A stretch of 64,000 nt of DNA, taken from Candidatus Endomicrobiellum roisinitermitis. GTDB taxonomy: Bacteria; Elusimicrobiota; Endomicrobiia; Endomicrobiales; Endomicrobiaceae. Under the pieces are notes generated by a model, which was given only the letters and a program-made list of their open reading frames with translations, did no database searches and was not told the DNA's origin. Where the stretch lies: NCBI GenBank assembly GCA_031287855.1, contig JAITSL010000050.1, forward strand, positions 1 to 64,000, written 5' to 3'. Positions 44,047 through 53,292 of this stretch are shown piece after piece. The translations under genes and the position numbers were made by a program. Each line of letters opens with the position of its first letter. Within the stretch, counting starts at the first letter, position 1.

Positions 44047-46323
44047 TTATTCAATTACAGTAATATTTATTGCTTTTGCTAACAATTTTTTCCACTTTCC
44101 AGAATCAAATAGTATTACAAGTTTTAACTCGTCATCTACACCAATTTTGTCTATAATTTTCCCTTTACCGAAAACAGGGTGCAAAACTTTAGAACCAATT
44201 TTATAAGAGTCATCATTTTTTTGAGAAGTGTAAAGAGGTTTATCATTTGGGACTTCATTATCAGATGGAATGTAATCATAGCTATCATCATCTCGATATT
44301 TTAGTTGAGCATGATTTTTATTATAGTGAATTGTATATTTATTCCACTTTGATTTATTAAAAGTTCTAAAATTATGTTCTGGGATAAAATTCCTTTTGTC
44401 AAACTCTTCTTTAAACCCAGCTTCACTTATAAATCTAGAAGGCATATTCCATTTAGTTTTACCAAAAATAGTTCTTTCTGTTGCCCAGCAAAGATATAAA
44501 TGTTTTTTTGCTCTTGTCATACCTACATACATAAGTCTTCTTTCTTCTGATAAGTTTTCTGGGTCATAAGCAGATTCCCCTATTGGAAAAAGCCCTTCTT
44601 CAAGTCCGCACAAAAAAACATTATTAAATTCCAAACCTTTTGCTAGATGAAAAGTCATCAAAGTAATTTTCCCATTAGAGCTGTCTAAACTATCTATGTC
44701 GCTTACTAGTGCAATTTGTGTTAAGTAGCCTGATAAACTTTTGTCTGGAGAACGGTTTTCAAAGTCTGTTATTGCTGAAATGAGTTCTTGAATATTTTAT
44801 ATTTTTGTTTTGGATTCCTGAGTATTTTCACCTTCTAGTTCTTTAATATAACCAGAATGAACAACTATTTTTTGAGCTATCTCTTTTACAGATATTTTAC
44901 CTTTTAAGTTAATAAAAGCTGTAATCAGTTGATGAAAAGAGTTTAATGCATTTACTGCGTTTTTTCCAAGACCTACATCTTTTGCCAACACAATGGCATC
45001 CCAAATTGATATACCTTTTAATAAAGCAAACTTTTCAAGAGCTTCTAAAGAAGTTTTTCCTATTGCTCTTCTTGGAACATTTATTATTCTTTTTAAACTT
45101 ATATTGTCGTTTGTATTGTGTATAAGCTTTAAATAAGCCATAATATCTTTAATCTCTGCTCTGTCATAAAATCGTAATGTGCCTATAACCATATAAGGCA
45201 TACCGTTCCTTCTGAAAGCATCTTCAAATGTACGGGATTGTGCGTTTGTCCTATAAAATACCGCAAAATCTGAAAAATTATATTGATATTGTCTAATTTT
45301 TGTTGCAATAAGACTTGTAACTCTTTCAGCTTCATCATTTTCATTAAGGGATCTTATTGTGGATACACAACCTTCATTAGGGTTTTGCGTCCACAATTGT
45401 TTTGGGACTCTATTGTTATTATTTTTTACAACTTGCCAAGCAGCTGCTAAAATTTTTGGTGTTGATCTATAATTTTGTTCTAATTTAACAGCTTTTGCTT
45501 TAGGATAATCTTTTTTAAAATCTAAGATATTTTTTATATCAGCTCCTCTCCAGGAATAAACAGACTGATCGTCATCACCACAAACACATAAATTTTCATG
45601 TTTTTGTGAAAGTAGTTTTACAAAAACATATTGGGCATGGTTTGTGTCTTGATATTCGTCAACCAAAACATACATGTATTTTAGTTGATATTTTTCAAGT
45701 ATTTCAGGATAATGTTGTAACGTTAAAACTGTACGCATTATTAAATCGCCAAAATCTAAAGCTTGTGCCATGTCGAGCTTTTTTTGATAAAGTTGATATA
45801 TTTTTGCTGTTATTGCCTTATTGAGGTCATTGTTTTGTTCTGCTTCGTATGCCATGTCTGATGGGGATTTTAAATCATCTTTTGCACGACTTATCTTGTC
45901 TACAATGCTAGATATTTTGAATTTTTTTTCATCTATATTTAATTCTTTTAAGCAGTCTTTGATTACATTTTTTTGGTCTGCAAAATCATATATTAAAAAG
46001 TCAGGTGCAAGCGCTATATTTTTTGCTTCAATCTTTAAAAAGTAAGCACAAAAAGCATGGAATGTCGACACCCATACGTTATGTCCTGTTTCTGGCATAA
46101 GGTCTACTATACGTTGTTTCATCTCTAAAGCAGCTTTATTTGTAAAAGTAACAGCAAGTATAGACCATGGGTTAACTCCTATGGAAAGCAAATAAGCGAT
46201 CCTATGGGTTATAACTCTAGTTTTACCTGTTCCTGCTCCTGCAAATATTATTAAAGGTCCTTGTGTGCAAAGCACAGCTTCTTTTTGGGCATGATTTAAA
46301 TTTTTTGTTAGTAACTCTTTCAT
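44047..46323 (-). pseudogene. pcrA: UvrD/PcrA-type helicase with one nonsense codon
   Basis: A superfamily 1 helicase of normal length (758 codons) interrupted only by an in-frame TAA at 44797-44799 (KTKI-stop-NIQEL, where GAA is expected). Before it: NLNHAQKEAVL, Walker A AGAGTGKTRVITHRIAYLL, VTFTNKAALEMKQR, VDEYQDTNHAQY, DDQSVYSWRGAD, VKLEQNYRS and NVPRRAIGK. After it, in the same frame: LMTFHLAKGLEFNNVFLCG, EERRLMYVGMTRAKKHLYL and the PcrA-like C-terminal GSKVLHPVFGKGKII. ATG 46323 matches family starts; longer upstream text is not conserved. Truncation would remove motifs V and VI. It could be a recent mutation, a sequencing error or a readthrough site. Confidence 0.88.
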
Positions 46324-46406
46324 TCTTATAATTATAACATATCTTTTGTTAGCTATAAAAAATTGGTATAATTTTTGCCAGTAAGATTTGCATATATGGA
46401 GGGGAA

Positions 46407-46907
46407 ATGGATTTTTTGCTTGCAAGAAAAAGTGTTCGTAAATACACAAATGAAGATGTAAAACAAGAAGATTTGGAATATATTTTACGTGCAGCAATGT
46501 CTGCGCCCACAGCAAGAAACACAAGATGTTATTATTTTATAGTTGTAAAGGATAAACAGATGCATAAAAAAATTGCATCTATACATCAATCAGCTCAAAT
46601 GGTATTGAGCGCTCCTCTTGCGATTTTAGTTGTTGGCGATCAATCTTTAGCTTATGGTGGATATTTGCCTCAGGACTGTGCTGCTTCAACTCAAAACATT
46701 CTGCTTGCTGCTACTGCAAAAGGTTATGGTTCTGTTTGGTGTGGAATATATTCTAATGAAGAAAGGTCAAATGCCATATCAGAATTATTTAATTTGCCAA
46801 ACAACATAAAACCGTTTTCTCTTGTTGTGCTTGGTAAATCTAAAGATGATAATTTACCAAAAGATAGATGGCAACCAGAAAAAATAAAGTATGAGACTTG
46901 GCAATGA
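46407..46907 (+). CDS. Nitroreductase family protein
   Basis: A 166-residue FMN-dependent oxidoreductase. RKSVRKYTNEDVKQEDLEYI is the usual N-terminus, AAMSAPTARNTR follows, DCAASTQNILLAATAKGYGS and VWCGIY are the flavin/dimer region, and PFSLVVLGK the C-terminal core. Physiological substrate unknown. ATG 46407 has ggaggg upstream. A tataat at 46367-46372 may be its -10 element. Overlaps argS by 4 nt (ATGA). Confidence 0.92.
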   Translation: MDFLLARKSVRKYTNEDVKQEDLEYILRAAMSAPTARNTRCYYFIVVKDKQMHKKIASIHQSAQMVLSAPLAILVVGDQSLAYGGYLPQDCAASTQNILLAATAKGYGSVWCGIYSNEERSNAISELFNLPNNIKPFSLVVLGKSKDDNLPKDRWQPEKIKYETWQ

Positions 46908-48559
46908 TAAAACAAAATATGGCAAAAAAGTTAAACAATTTAGTTTGTAACTATTTAAAAAGTAAAAACATAAAGGAGAATTTAAAATTTAGTATAGAAG
47001 TCCCACCTAAAAATATTAATGCCGATTTTGCAATTAATGCTGCAATGGTCATAGCAAAAAAAAACAAAACAACCCCAAGATTAATAGCTCAGGAGTTAAT
47101 AGATAAAATACTCAAAGAAATGTCTGACTTAGTAGATAAAGCAGAAATTGCTGGTGCTGGTTTTGTAAATTTGTATATAAAAAATAGTGTTCTCTATAAA
47201 GAGCTTGTTACTATTCTTGCAGAAAAAGAGAACTATGGTAAGGTTCTAAACAATAACGAAAAAGCTATTGTCGAGTTTGTTTCTGCAAATCCTACAGGTC
47301 CATTACATGTTGGGCATGGCAGGGGTGCTGCTATAGGTGACTCTCTTGCTAGGATTTTAAAACACTTAGGGTACAATGTAACAAAAGAGTATTATTTAAA
47401 TGATGTTGGTAATCAAATGCGTGTTTTGGCAGAATCTACAGAAATTAGATATAGGCAGCTTAAAGGTGAGCAAGTTGAAGTTCCACAAGATCACTATCAA
47501 GGTAGTTACATTACTGATATAGCAAAGCGTTTAATTTTGGAAGGCAAGAATATTAAAGATATAGATTTTAAAGCTGAATCAGTGAAAGATATTTTAGAAA
47601 CAATAAAAAATGATTTAAAAGATTTTGCAGTAGAGTTTGATAACTGGTTTTCAGAAGGAGATATAGCATCTGTTAAAGATAATTTAGGCCAAACAGAGGT
47701 GGAGAAAGCTTGCCAATATTTTCTTTCAAAAGGACATGCGTATATGAAAGATAATGCGTTATGGCTTGCTTCAACAAAATTTGGCGATGATAAAGATAGA
47801 GTTTTAAAAAAAAGTGATGGGGGATATACATACCTTGCTTCAGATGTTGCTTATCATAAAAACAAATTTGAAAGAGACTTTTCTAAACTTGTAAACCTTT
47901 GGGGGGCAGATCATCACGGGTATGTAGCAAGAATCAAAGCTTGTATCCAAATGTTAGGTTTTAATAAAGATAAATTAACCATAATTTTGTACCAACTTGT
48001 TTCTTTGTTAAGAGGTGGTGTTCCTGTTGCTATGTCGACGCGAACAGGAGACTTTGTAACTTTAAAAGAAGTTGTAGATGAAGTTGGAAAAGATGCTTGT
48101 AGATTTTTCTTTTTACTTAGGGCTCCAGATTCTCCGTTAGAGTTTGATTTAGAGCTTGCTAAAAAGCACAATAGTGAAAATCCAGTTTTTTATGTCCAAT
48201 ATGTCAATGCTAGGTGCACTTCTATTGCTAAAGAAAGCAAAAATAGAAATGATATTATTAGGGATATTAATAACATAGACTTGGCATTGCTTAACACAAA
48301 AGAAGAAAGAGATTTAATAAAACAACTTTCTGCATTTTGTGATACGCTATTATTATCTGAAAAATTAATGAGTCCCCATTGTTTTACTGCATACTTAATA
48401 GAACTTGCAGATAAATATCACTCATTCTATGAAAGATGTCGTGTCTTAAACGAAGACTCAGGACTTACATCTGCTCGTTTAAAGCTTGTTGAAAGTGTTA
48501 TAATAATAATACAAAATGGACTTACCCTTCTAGGAGTTTCTAGCCCAGAAAAAATGTAA
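46904..48559 (+). CDS. argS: Arginyl-tRNA synthetase
   Basis: A 551-residue class I synthetase. The N-terminal Add-1-type domain is followed by SANPTGPLHVGHGRGAAIGD (HIGH motif as HVGH), ADHHGYVARI, PVAMSTRTGDFVTL (MSTR-type KMSKS) and the DALR anticodon domain (YVQYVNARC to the end). ATG 46904 overlaps the nitroreductase stop (ATGA), indicating coupling. Complete. Confidence 0.97.
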   Translation: MIKQNMAKKLNNLVCNYLKSKNIKENLKFSIEVPPKNINADFAINAAMVIAKKNKTTPRLIAQELIDKILKEMSDLVDKAEIAGAGFVNLYIKNSVLYKELVTILAEKENYGKVLNNNEKAIVEFVSANPTGPLHVGHGRGAAIGDSLARILKHLGYNVTKEYYLNDVGNQMRVLAESTEIRYRQLKGEQVEVPQDHYQGSYITDIAKRLILEGKNIKDIDFKAESVKDILETIKNDLKDFAVEFDNWFSEGDIASVKDNLGQTEVEKACQYFLSKGHAYMKDNALWLASTKFGDDKDRVLKKSDGGYTYLASDVAYHKNKFERDFSKLVNLWGADHHGYVARIKACIQMLGFNKDKLTIILYQLVSLLRGGVPVAMSTRTGDFVTLKEVVDEVGKDACRFFFLLRAPDSPLEFDLELAKKHNSENPVFYVQYVNARCTSIAKESKNRNDIIRDINNIDLALLNTKEERDLIKQLSAFCDTLLLSEKLMSPHCFTAYLIELADKYHSFYERCRVLNEDSGLTSARLKLVESVIIIIQNGLTLLGVSSPEKM

Positions 48560-48834
48560 GTTACTGTAGTATTTAAGCAGTGGTATAAACAGATATTCTG
48601 CACAAAAGTTTGCAAAATACAGATTTGCATAAAGACCGTCACTTTAAACAACAAAATATAAAATTTAGTTTTTTCCTCAACCGAAAATAATAAAAGTGTA
48701 TTTATCAAAGGGGATTACTCAAATTTTGCAAAAATGCTTTCAAATATAATAAATACGCTATTGAAGAAATAAAAGATAACCCCGAGGAAACTTATGTTTT
48801 GTATTATATACTCATAACTCATAGGTATGTTTAA
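48560..48834 (+). other. Intergenic stretch with a possible small remnant
   Basis: No gene with a start codon is seen. A frame without a start (about 48694-48834) encodes CKNAFKYNKYAIEEIKDNPE and stops exactly at the base before the next ATG, so it may be a decayed TPR-like reading frame. Confidence 0.25.
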
Positions 48835-50373
48835 ATGAAAAAAGTAATATTGGCATTTTTTAGCTTAATATTTTTTATAAAGTTTGCTTATACAACTGTT
48901 TCTGTTACTCCTTATGGCGCAGCAGAAACAGTTTCTGGGAGTTGTTTCCTTTTAAGAGACGAAAATTTTAGTGTTGTTGTTGACTGTGGGATTTTTATGT
49001 CTGAAGGTTTAGAGAGTGTAGAAGATAAAAATAGAAATATAGATCCTAAACTTGTTAGAGCTAAAGTTCTTTGTTTGACGCACGCTCATTTAGACCATAG
49101 TGGTAAAATTCCACTTTTAATAAGCAGTGGTTTTAATGGTAAAATTTATTCTACAGATGCCACAAAAGAGATAGTGTTAGAGCTTTTTAAAAATAGGAAC
49201 GGATTTGACTTAATAAAAAGGAACTGGTTTTGGTCTTTAAGTCAAAAAGAAAATGCTAAGCGTAGAAAAAATTTTGTTGTTGCTCATTGGAGACCAGAGT
49301 GTAAAAAAAATATAAAATCTTTAGAATATTCTAAAGATTTAGGTTATTTAACTGATTTGGAAAAACAAGAAGGAATGAAGTTTTTGTTATGTAGGAACTG
49401 TTGCGAGTTAGAAACTCAAGAGATAGAAAAATATTTTGTTACAGTAGACTATAATTTAGAAAATAAGTTATTCGAAAACTTAACTGTAAAATTCATAAAT
49501 GCTGGGCATATTCCAGGTTCTGCAAGTTTAATGTTTAGTCTAGGGAATAAAAAAATTTTATTTTCTGGAGATTTAGGTAGTGGTTATTCTAGATTTAACG
49601 GGATGTTTGATATTCCAGAAAGTGCAGACTTAATTTTTATGGAAGCAACTTATGGTTCTAGTAATAAGAAAAGCTCTAATAAACAATATGACTCTTTTAG
49701 AAAAGATTTAGTTAAAGCACTTTCTAAAAACAAAGTTGTTTGGATTCCAGCTTTGTCGCTTAATAGAACACAAAAAGTTTTGTACGAATTAAAGCTCATG
49801 CAGCAAGAAGGTTTACTTTCAAAACAGGTACCAATTTATTCTATATCTCCAAGTGCAAATTATGTTAGTACTTTGTATCAAAAAGAGTTGCTTTACAGTC
49901 AAGGGGAAAGAGATTGGTTTTTAGAAGATGTTTATCAGGAAGGTTCAATTTTGCCAACAGACACAAAACTTCAAACTGTAAGAAGTTATGACAAACAAAT
50001 GATATTATTTTCGTCAAGCGGTGATTTGGATAAAGGGAAATCTTATCAAATTGTTCCTAAAATGCTATCAAATAAAAATGTTTTTGTTATGCTAGTAAAT
50101 TATGTTAGCCCATTAAGTAATGCAGGTTTGGCACTTAAAGGCAAAAAACTACATGATAGTACAAAGTGTGTTGCAAGTCTAAAACAGTATGATATTTTTT
50201 CTGATCATGCAGATTTTGGTATGTTACAAAAATGGTTATTAAAACAAAATAAAAACGTAAAAATTTATATTGTTCATTCGACTAAACAACATTCTCAAGG
50301 TATTATAAAAGCTTTAAAAAAGTCTGGTTGGCAAAATGTAAATAGTGCAAAAATAGGAGTAACTATAAACTAG
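48835..50373 (+). CDS. Exported beta-CASP metallo-beta-lactamase-fold protein
   Basis: A 512-residue protein of the beta-CASP RNA-processing nuclease-like group. It has an N-terminal hydrophobic signal-like segment (about 1-20, KKVILAFFSLIFFIKFAYT), unusual for a family that is normally cytoplasmic. Metal motifs are THAHLDHSG (82-90), NAGHIPGSASLMFSLG, LFSGDLG, and IFSDHADFGML near the C-terminus. An insert (about 145-205) carries CRNCCE. It would hydrolyse nucleic acid or another phosphoester, possibly in the periplasm. It abuts the TPR gene (stop TAG, then ATG at once). Export could be misread if the true start is internal, but MKKV- is the only good start. Confidence 0.8.
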   Translation: MKKVILAFFSLIFFIKFAYTTVSVTPYGAAETVSGSCFLLRDENFSVVVDCGIFMSEGLESVEDKNRNIDPKLVRAKVLCLTHAHLDHSGKIPLLISSGFNGKIYSTDATKEIVLELFKNRNGFDLIKRNWFWSLSQKENAKRRKNFVVAHWRPECKKNIKSLEYSKDLGYLTDLEKQEGMKFLLCRNCCELETQEIEKYFVTVDYNLENKLFENLTVKFINAGHIPGSASLMFSLGNKKILFSGDLGSGYSRFNGMFDIPESADLIFMEATYGSSNKKSSNKQYDSFRKDLVKALSKNKVVWIPALSLNRTQKVLYELKLMQQEGLLSKQVPIYSISPSANYVSTLYQKELLYSQGERDWFLEDVYQEGSILPTDTKLQTVRSYDKQMILFSSSGDLDKGKSYQIVPKMLSNKNVFVMLVNYVSPLSNAGLALKGKKLHDSTKCVASLKQYDIFSDHADFGMLQKWLLKQNKNVKIYIVHSTKQHSQGIIKALKKSGWQNVNSAKIGVTIN

Positions 50374-51360
50374 ATGAGATTAAGAAAAAAAACAGATATT
50401 AACTTGAGAAATAGCATAATATTTACATTGTCTTTTTTAATTTTATGTGTATGCGTATACGTTGTTAGAGGTTTTTGTTATTCTAAAAATTATATATTGG
50501 AAAAAGCAAGCTATTATTTTTTTGATGAAAGCTATTTTCTTGCAGCCAGATATTTTGAAAAAGCTCTAAACTTAAGAACTCTAGACTTAGATGTAGATGT
50601 CTATAGAGATTATGCGAAATCTTTATTTAATTTAGAAAATTATGACTTAGCAATAAAATATTTTAAACTTGTCGCTGAACTTGATCCTTTTGATTTTGAA
50701 AATTTTTATACATTGGGAAACGCACTCTATATTAAAGCTAATAATACAGGGGACAAAAACACCTTTTTACAAGCTTGCAAATACCTTAAAACAGCTATTA
50801 GTTTAAATCCAAATTCTGAAAAGTTATACTTGCTTATAGGTTTATGTTATAGGAAATGTGCTCTTTATAATGAAGCAAGATTATTTTATAATAAAGCTTT
50901 AATGTCGCAAAAGTTTAGTAAAGCAGGTTTTTATAACCTTATTGGTAATACGTATAGGCAGGAGGGGTTAAATCAAAATGCTTTAGAGTATTATGAGAGA
51001 GCAAAGTACAGCGATCCTTACTTTTTTATTGCTTATTACAATATGGGTGATATGTATTTTTATTTTAAAGATTTTGAACAAGCTTTATTTTATTATAAAA
51101 GATCTGTAGAAATTAATAAAGAGTTTGTCGCAGGTTACATAAAAATTGCGGATATGTACTATAAAAATAATGATTTTGAAAATTCTAAAAATTGGGCGTT
51201 AGAAGCTTTAAAAATTAATCCTAACAATAGTAAGATAAATTATATTTTAGGAATGTCTTTACTGAGCCTTGATCAAAAAGAAGAAAGCTTAAAATATTTA
51301 AGATATGCAGCAAATTGGGGTGATTGTGAAGCTGCCTTGAGCTTAAAAACATTTTTTTAA
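50374..51360 (+). CDS. Membrane-anchored TPR protein
   Basis: A 328-residue protein with one N-terminal transmembrane helix (about 15-33, IIFTLSFLILCVCVYVV) and about seven to eight TPR units from residue 48 on, e.g. YDLAIKYFKLVAELDPFDF, ALEYYERAKYSDPYFFIAYY and ALFYYKRSVEINKEFVAGY. It is directly adjacent to the exported beta-CASP gene, so it may scaffold it. Exact function unknown. Confidence 0.82.
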   Translation: MRLRKKTDINLRNSIIFTLSFLILCVCVYVVRGFCYSKNYILEKASYYFFDESYFLAARYFEKALNLRTLDLDVDVYRDYAKSLFNLENYDLAIKYFKLVAELDPFDFENFYTLGNALYIKANNTGDKNTFLQACKYLKTAISLNPNSEKLYLLIGLCYRKCALYNEARLFYNKALMSQKFSKAGFYNLIGNTYRQEGLNQNALEYYERAKYSDPYFFIAYYNMGDMYFYFKDFEQALFYYKRSVEINKEFVAGYIKIADMYYKNNDFENSKNWALEALKINPNNSKINYILGMSLLSLDQKEESLKYLRYAANWGDCEAALSLKTFF

Positions 51361-51372
51361 TTTGGAGTAAAA

Positions 51373-51699
51373 ATGTTTTATATTAAAAAGTATTTATTTT
51401 TTATAGTAGCTGCTGTAATGGTTATTTCTCTTTATAGTTTTATTGACAATTTTTTTGAACTTGTTGGGATAAATTTTAATTTTATTTTAGGTTTTTTTAC
51501 TTTTTATTTCGCTATTTTATTTAGTTGTTTTTTAGTTTCTTTGATGGTGTTTATGTTGTTTAAATATGTTTACAAGTTAACTTTATTTATTTTAAAAAAG
51601 AGAAATAAAGATTTAAATTTAAAAGTATTGTGGCATTGTTTTACATATTTTACTTACATTGTAATTTTTATTATTTTTTTGAAGGTTACAGAATATTGA
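51373..51699 (+). CDS. Small hydrophobic membrane protein
   Basis: A 108-residue protein with about three transmembrane helices (9-27, 35-65 and 86-107) separated by short Lys/Asn-rich loops. No family recognised. ggag lies 7 nt before ATG 51373. Its last codon overlaps the next ATG (TGATG). Confidence 0.6.
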   Translation: MFYIKKYLFFIVAAVMVISLYSFIDNFFELVGINFNFILGFFTFYFAILFSCFLVSLMVFMLFKYVYKLTLFILKKRNKDLNLKVLWHCFTYFTYIVIFIIFLKVTEY

Positions 51700-52304
51700 T
51701 GAAATATAATATAGAAACTTTACTACATCAACAACCTACACAATCTTTAGACAATTTAGTTTTTTTAGATATAGAAACAACTGGTCTAAACCCATCAAAT
51801 GGTGCAAAAATAATTGAAATTGCTATGCTAAAAATATTAAATGGAAAGCAGCAACAGTATCAAACTCTTGTAAATCCTGAAAGCTTAATTCCTAAAGAAT
51901 GTTCAAGAATACATCATATCTATGACAATATGGTTAAAACTGCTCCATATTTTAGACATATAGCAAAAAATGTAATATCTTTTTTAAGTGGTAGTGTAGT
52001 TGTGTGTCATAATGCTTCTTTTGATTTGTTATTTGTGCATAAAGAACTACATGATGCAGGATACTTTTTAAAAAATATTTATTATATAGACACTTTGCAT
52101 ATTGCAAGACGATACTTCAGTTTTAAGTCTAACAAGCTTTGTAATATAGCAAAAACGCTAGGTATTAATGTAAAGCAAAATCACAGAGCTATGGCCGATG
52201 TTTTAACAACCTTATCTGTAGCAAATTGTTTATTTAAAGATATGTATGAAAGAGAGATAAAACTGATTTTACCAAATAGTTATCAATACACACCTAACAA
52301 ATAA
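51699..52304 (+). CDS. DnaQ-like 3'-5' exonuclease
   Basis: A 201-residue DEDDh exonuclease. Exo I is VFLDIETTGLNPSNGAK (about 21-37), Exo II VVVCHNASFDLLFVHKEL, and Exo III NHRAMADVLTT (His and Asp). It resembles the epsilon/PolC exonuclease domain as a stand-alone protein. ATG 51699 overlaps the stop of the preceding small gene. It could be the proofreading subunit for DnaE or a repair exonuclease; position after membrane genes is not informative. Followed by an AT-rich hairpin. Confidence 0.9.
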   Translation: MKYNIETLLHQQPTQSLDNLVFLDIETTGLNPSNGAKIIEIAMLKILNGKQQQYQTLVNPESLIPKECSRIHHIYDNMVKTAPYFRHIAKNVISFLSGSVVVCHNASFDLLFVHKELHDAGYFLKNIYYIDTLHIARRYFSFKSNKLCNIAKTLGINVKQNHRAMADVLTTLSVANCLFKDMYEREIKLILPNSYQYTPNK

Positions 52305-52386
52305 ATTGTATGGCCTGAGGTCCCTTCAAATTGGTACTTTTATAAGAAAAATCCATTCAAACTGGACAAATCTGATGCTAATCAAC

Positions 52387-52423
52387 AAAAGATAATAATA
52401 AATGATATTTGTTATTATCTTTT
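52387..52423 (+). terminator. AT-rich hairpin after exonuclease gene
   Basis: A 12-bp perfect stem (aaaagataataa / ttattatctttt) with a 13-nt loop and an AT-rich tail. Possible terminator for the 48.8-52.3 kb genes. Confidence 0.4.
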
Positions 52424-52451
52424 AATATTTAAAATAATTAGAAGATAGTTG

Positions 52452-52480
52452 TTGACAAAATATGATAAAATTTGTATTGT
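52452..52480 (+). promoter_or_regulatory. Promoter before the excisionase-like gene
   Basis: A perfect -35 TTGACA (52452-52457) with tattgt (4/6) 17 nt downstream, about 43 nt before ATG 52524. Confidence 0.55.
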
Positions 52481-52523
52481 TTTAATATAAATTAAAAAAT
52501 AATGGTAAAAAAGAGAAAAAAAA

Positions 52524-52766
52524 ATGGAAAAAACACAAAATAAGCAAATCATGGACATTAAAGAAGTATCAGAGTATTTAGGAATAGGCAAGTCCAAGAT
52601 ATATAGTCTTATTAAAATGAAAAAAATTCCAGCCTCTAAGATTGGAAGACAATATAGATTTTCAAAGGAAATTGTGGATGGTTGGTTAAGGGATAAAATT
52701 ATTACAAAAAAAGACAATACTGCTATTCAAAATACAGTTTCTGTTAAGTCTGGTGAAGAAAAATAA
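52524..52766 (+). CDS. Excisionase/MerR-type helix-turn-helix protein
   Basis: An 80-residue DNA-binding protein of the HTH_17 (excisionase-like) family: DIKEVSEYLGIGKSKIYSLI (about 11-30), then KIPASKIGRQYRFSKEIVDG and W. ATG 52524 has agagaaa upstream. No integrase is nearby, so excision is unlikely; such proteins often act as small regulators. It is followed after 27 nt by the lysine-rich protein gene, perhaps in one transcript. Confidence 0.8.
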   Translation: MEKTQNKQIMDIKEVSEYLGIGKSKIYSLIKMKKIPASKIGRQYRFSKEIVDGWLRDKIITKKDNTAIQNTVSVKSGEEK

Positions 52767-52793
52767 AAAATTTACAACTAAAGGAGGTGTAAA

Positions 52794-53138
52794 ATGGCTG
52801 AAAAAGTAGAGAAGGTTGGTGTAAAAAGAGAGGCAGGGTACCTTTATTTTATTGACAAAAATGGTGATGTCTCAAGAGCTTTAATGGCAAGAGGTGGTAA
52901 AAAAGGTGGAAAACCTACAAAGGTAGCAAAAGTTGGCTTGAAGAAAGAGTCGGGCTATCTTTACTTTATTGACAAAAATGGTGATATTTCCAGGTCAGTA
53001 ATGAGTAGGGGTGGTAAAAAGAAAAAATCTAAGAAAAAACTTGCAAAGAAACCAGTAAAAAAGGCTGTAAAAAAAATGGCAAAAAAAGTAGTTAAAAAAG
53101 TTGCAAAGAAAGCAACTAGGAAAAGTAAAAAGAAATAA
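52794..53138 (+). CDS. Duplicated-motif, lysine-rich DNA-binding-like protein
   Basis: A 114-residue protein with two copies of a 29-residue unit (about 8-36 and 47-75), each VGxKxExGYLYFIDKNGDxSRxxMxRGGKK in form, and then an Ala/Lys/Val-rich tail (about 76-114) like the C-terminal domain of histone H1 or bacterial Hc1-type proteins. aaaggaggt lies 6 nt before ATG 52794. A strong terminator follows. Nucleoid or RNA binding is inferred from the tail. The two units suggest gene-internal duplication. The 35-residue protein at 20167 has a similar tail. Confidence 0.82.
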   Translation: MAEKVEKVGVKREAGYLYFIDKNGDVSRALMARGGKKGGKPTKVAKVGLKKESGYLYFIDKNGDISRSVMSRGGKKKKSKKKLAKKPVKKAVKKMAKKVVKKVAKKATRKSKKK

Positions 53139-53150
53139 AATTAATAAGTT

Positions 53151-53207
53151 AAGAAAAGGCTTTAGTAGTTTTTAAGTTTTACTGCTAAGGCCTTTTTCTT
53201 TTTTTCT
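53151..53207 (+). terminator. Terminator after the lysine-rich gene
   Basis: Stem aagaaaaggctttagtagt (53151-53169) against 53181-53200, with G-U pairs and one bulge, followed by a T-rich run. Confidence 0.8.
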
Positions 53208-53292
53208 TTTTTTGTTATACTTGATATATGTATGTACTTCGTTGTGAGGTTAAGTTTATCCTTACAAGTGTTTTTTTGTTTTGGATTTATAT

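Noticed and set aside
52524-52766. Excisionase-like gene as evidence for a prophage or integrative element
   Set aside because: No integrase, att-like repeat or phage gene lies nearby; HTH_17 proteins are common stand-alone regulators.
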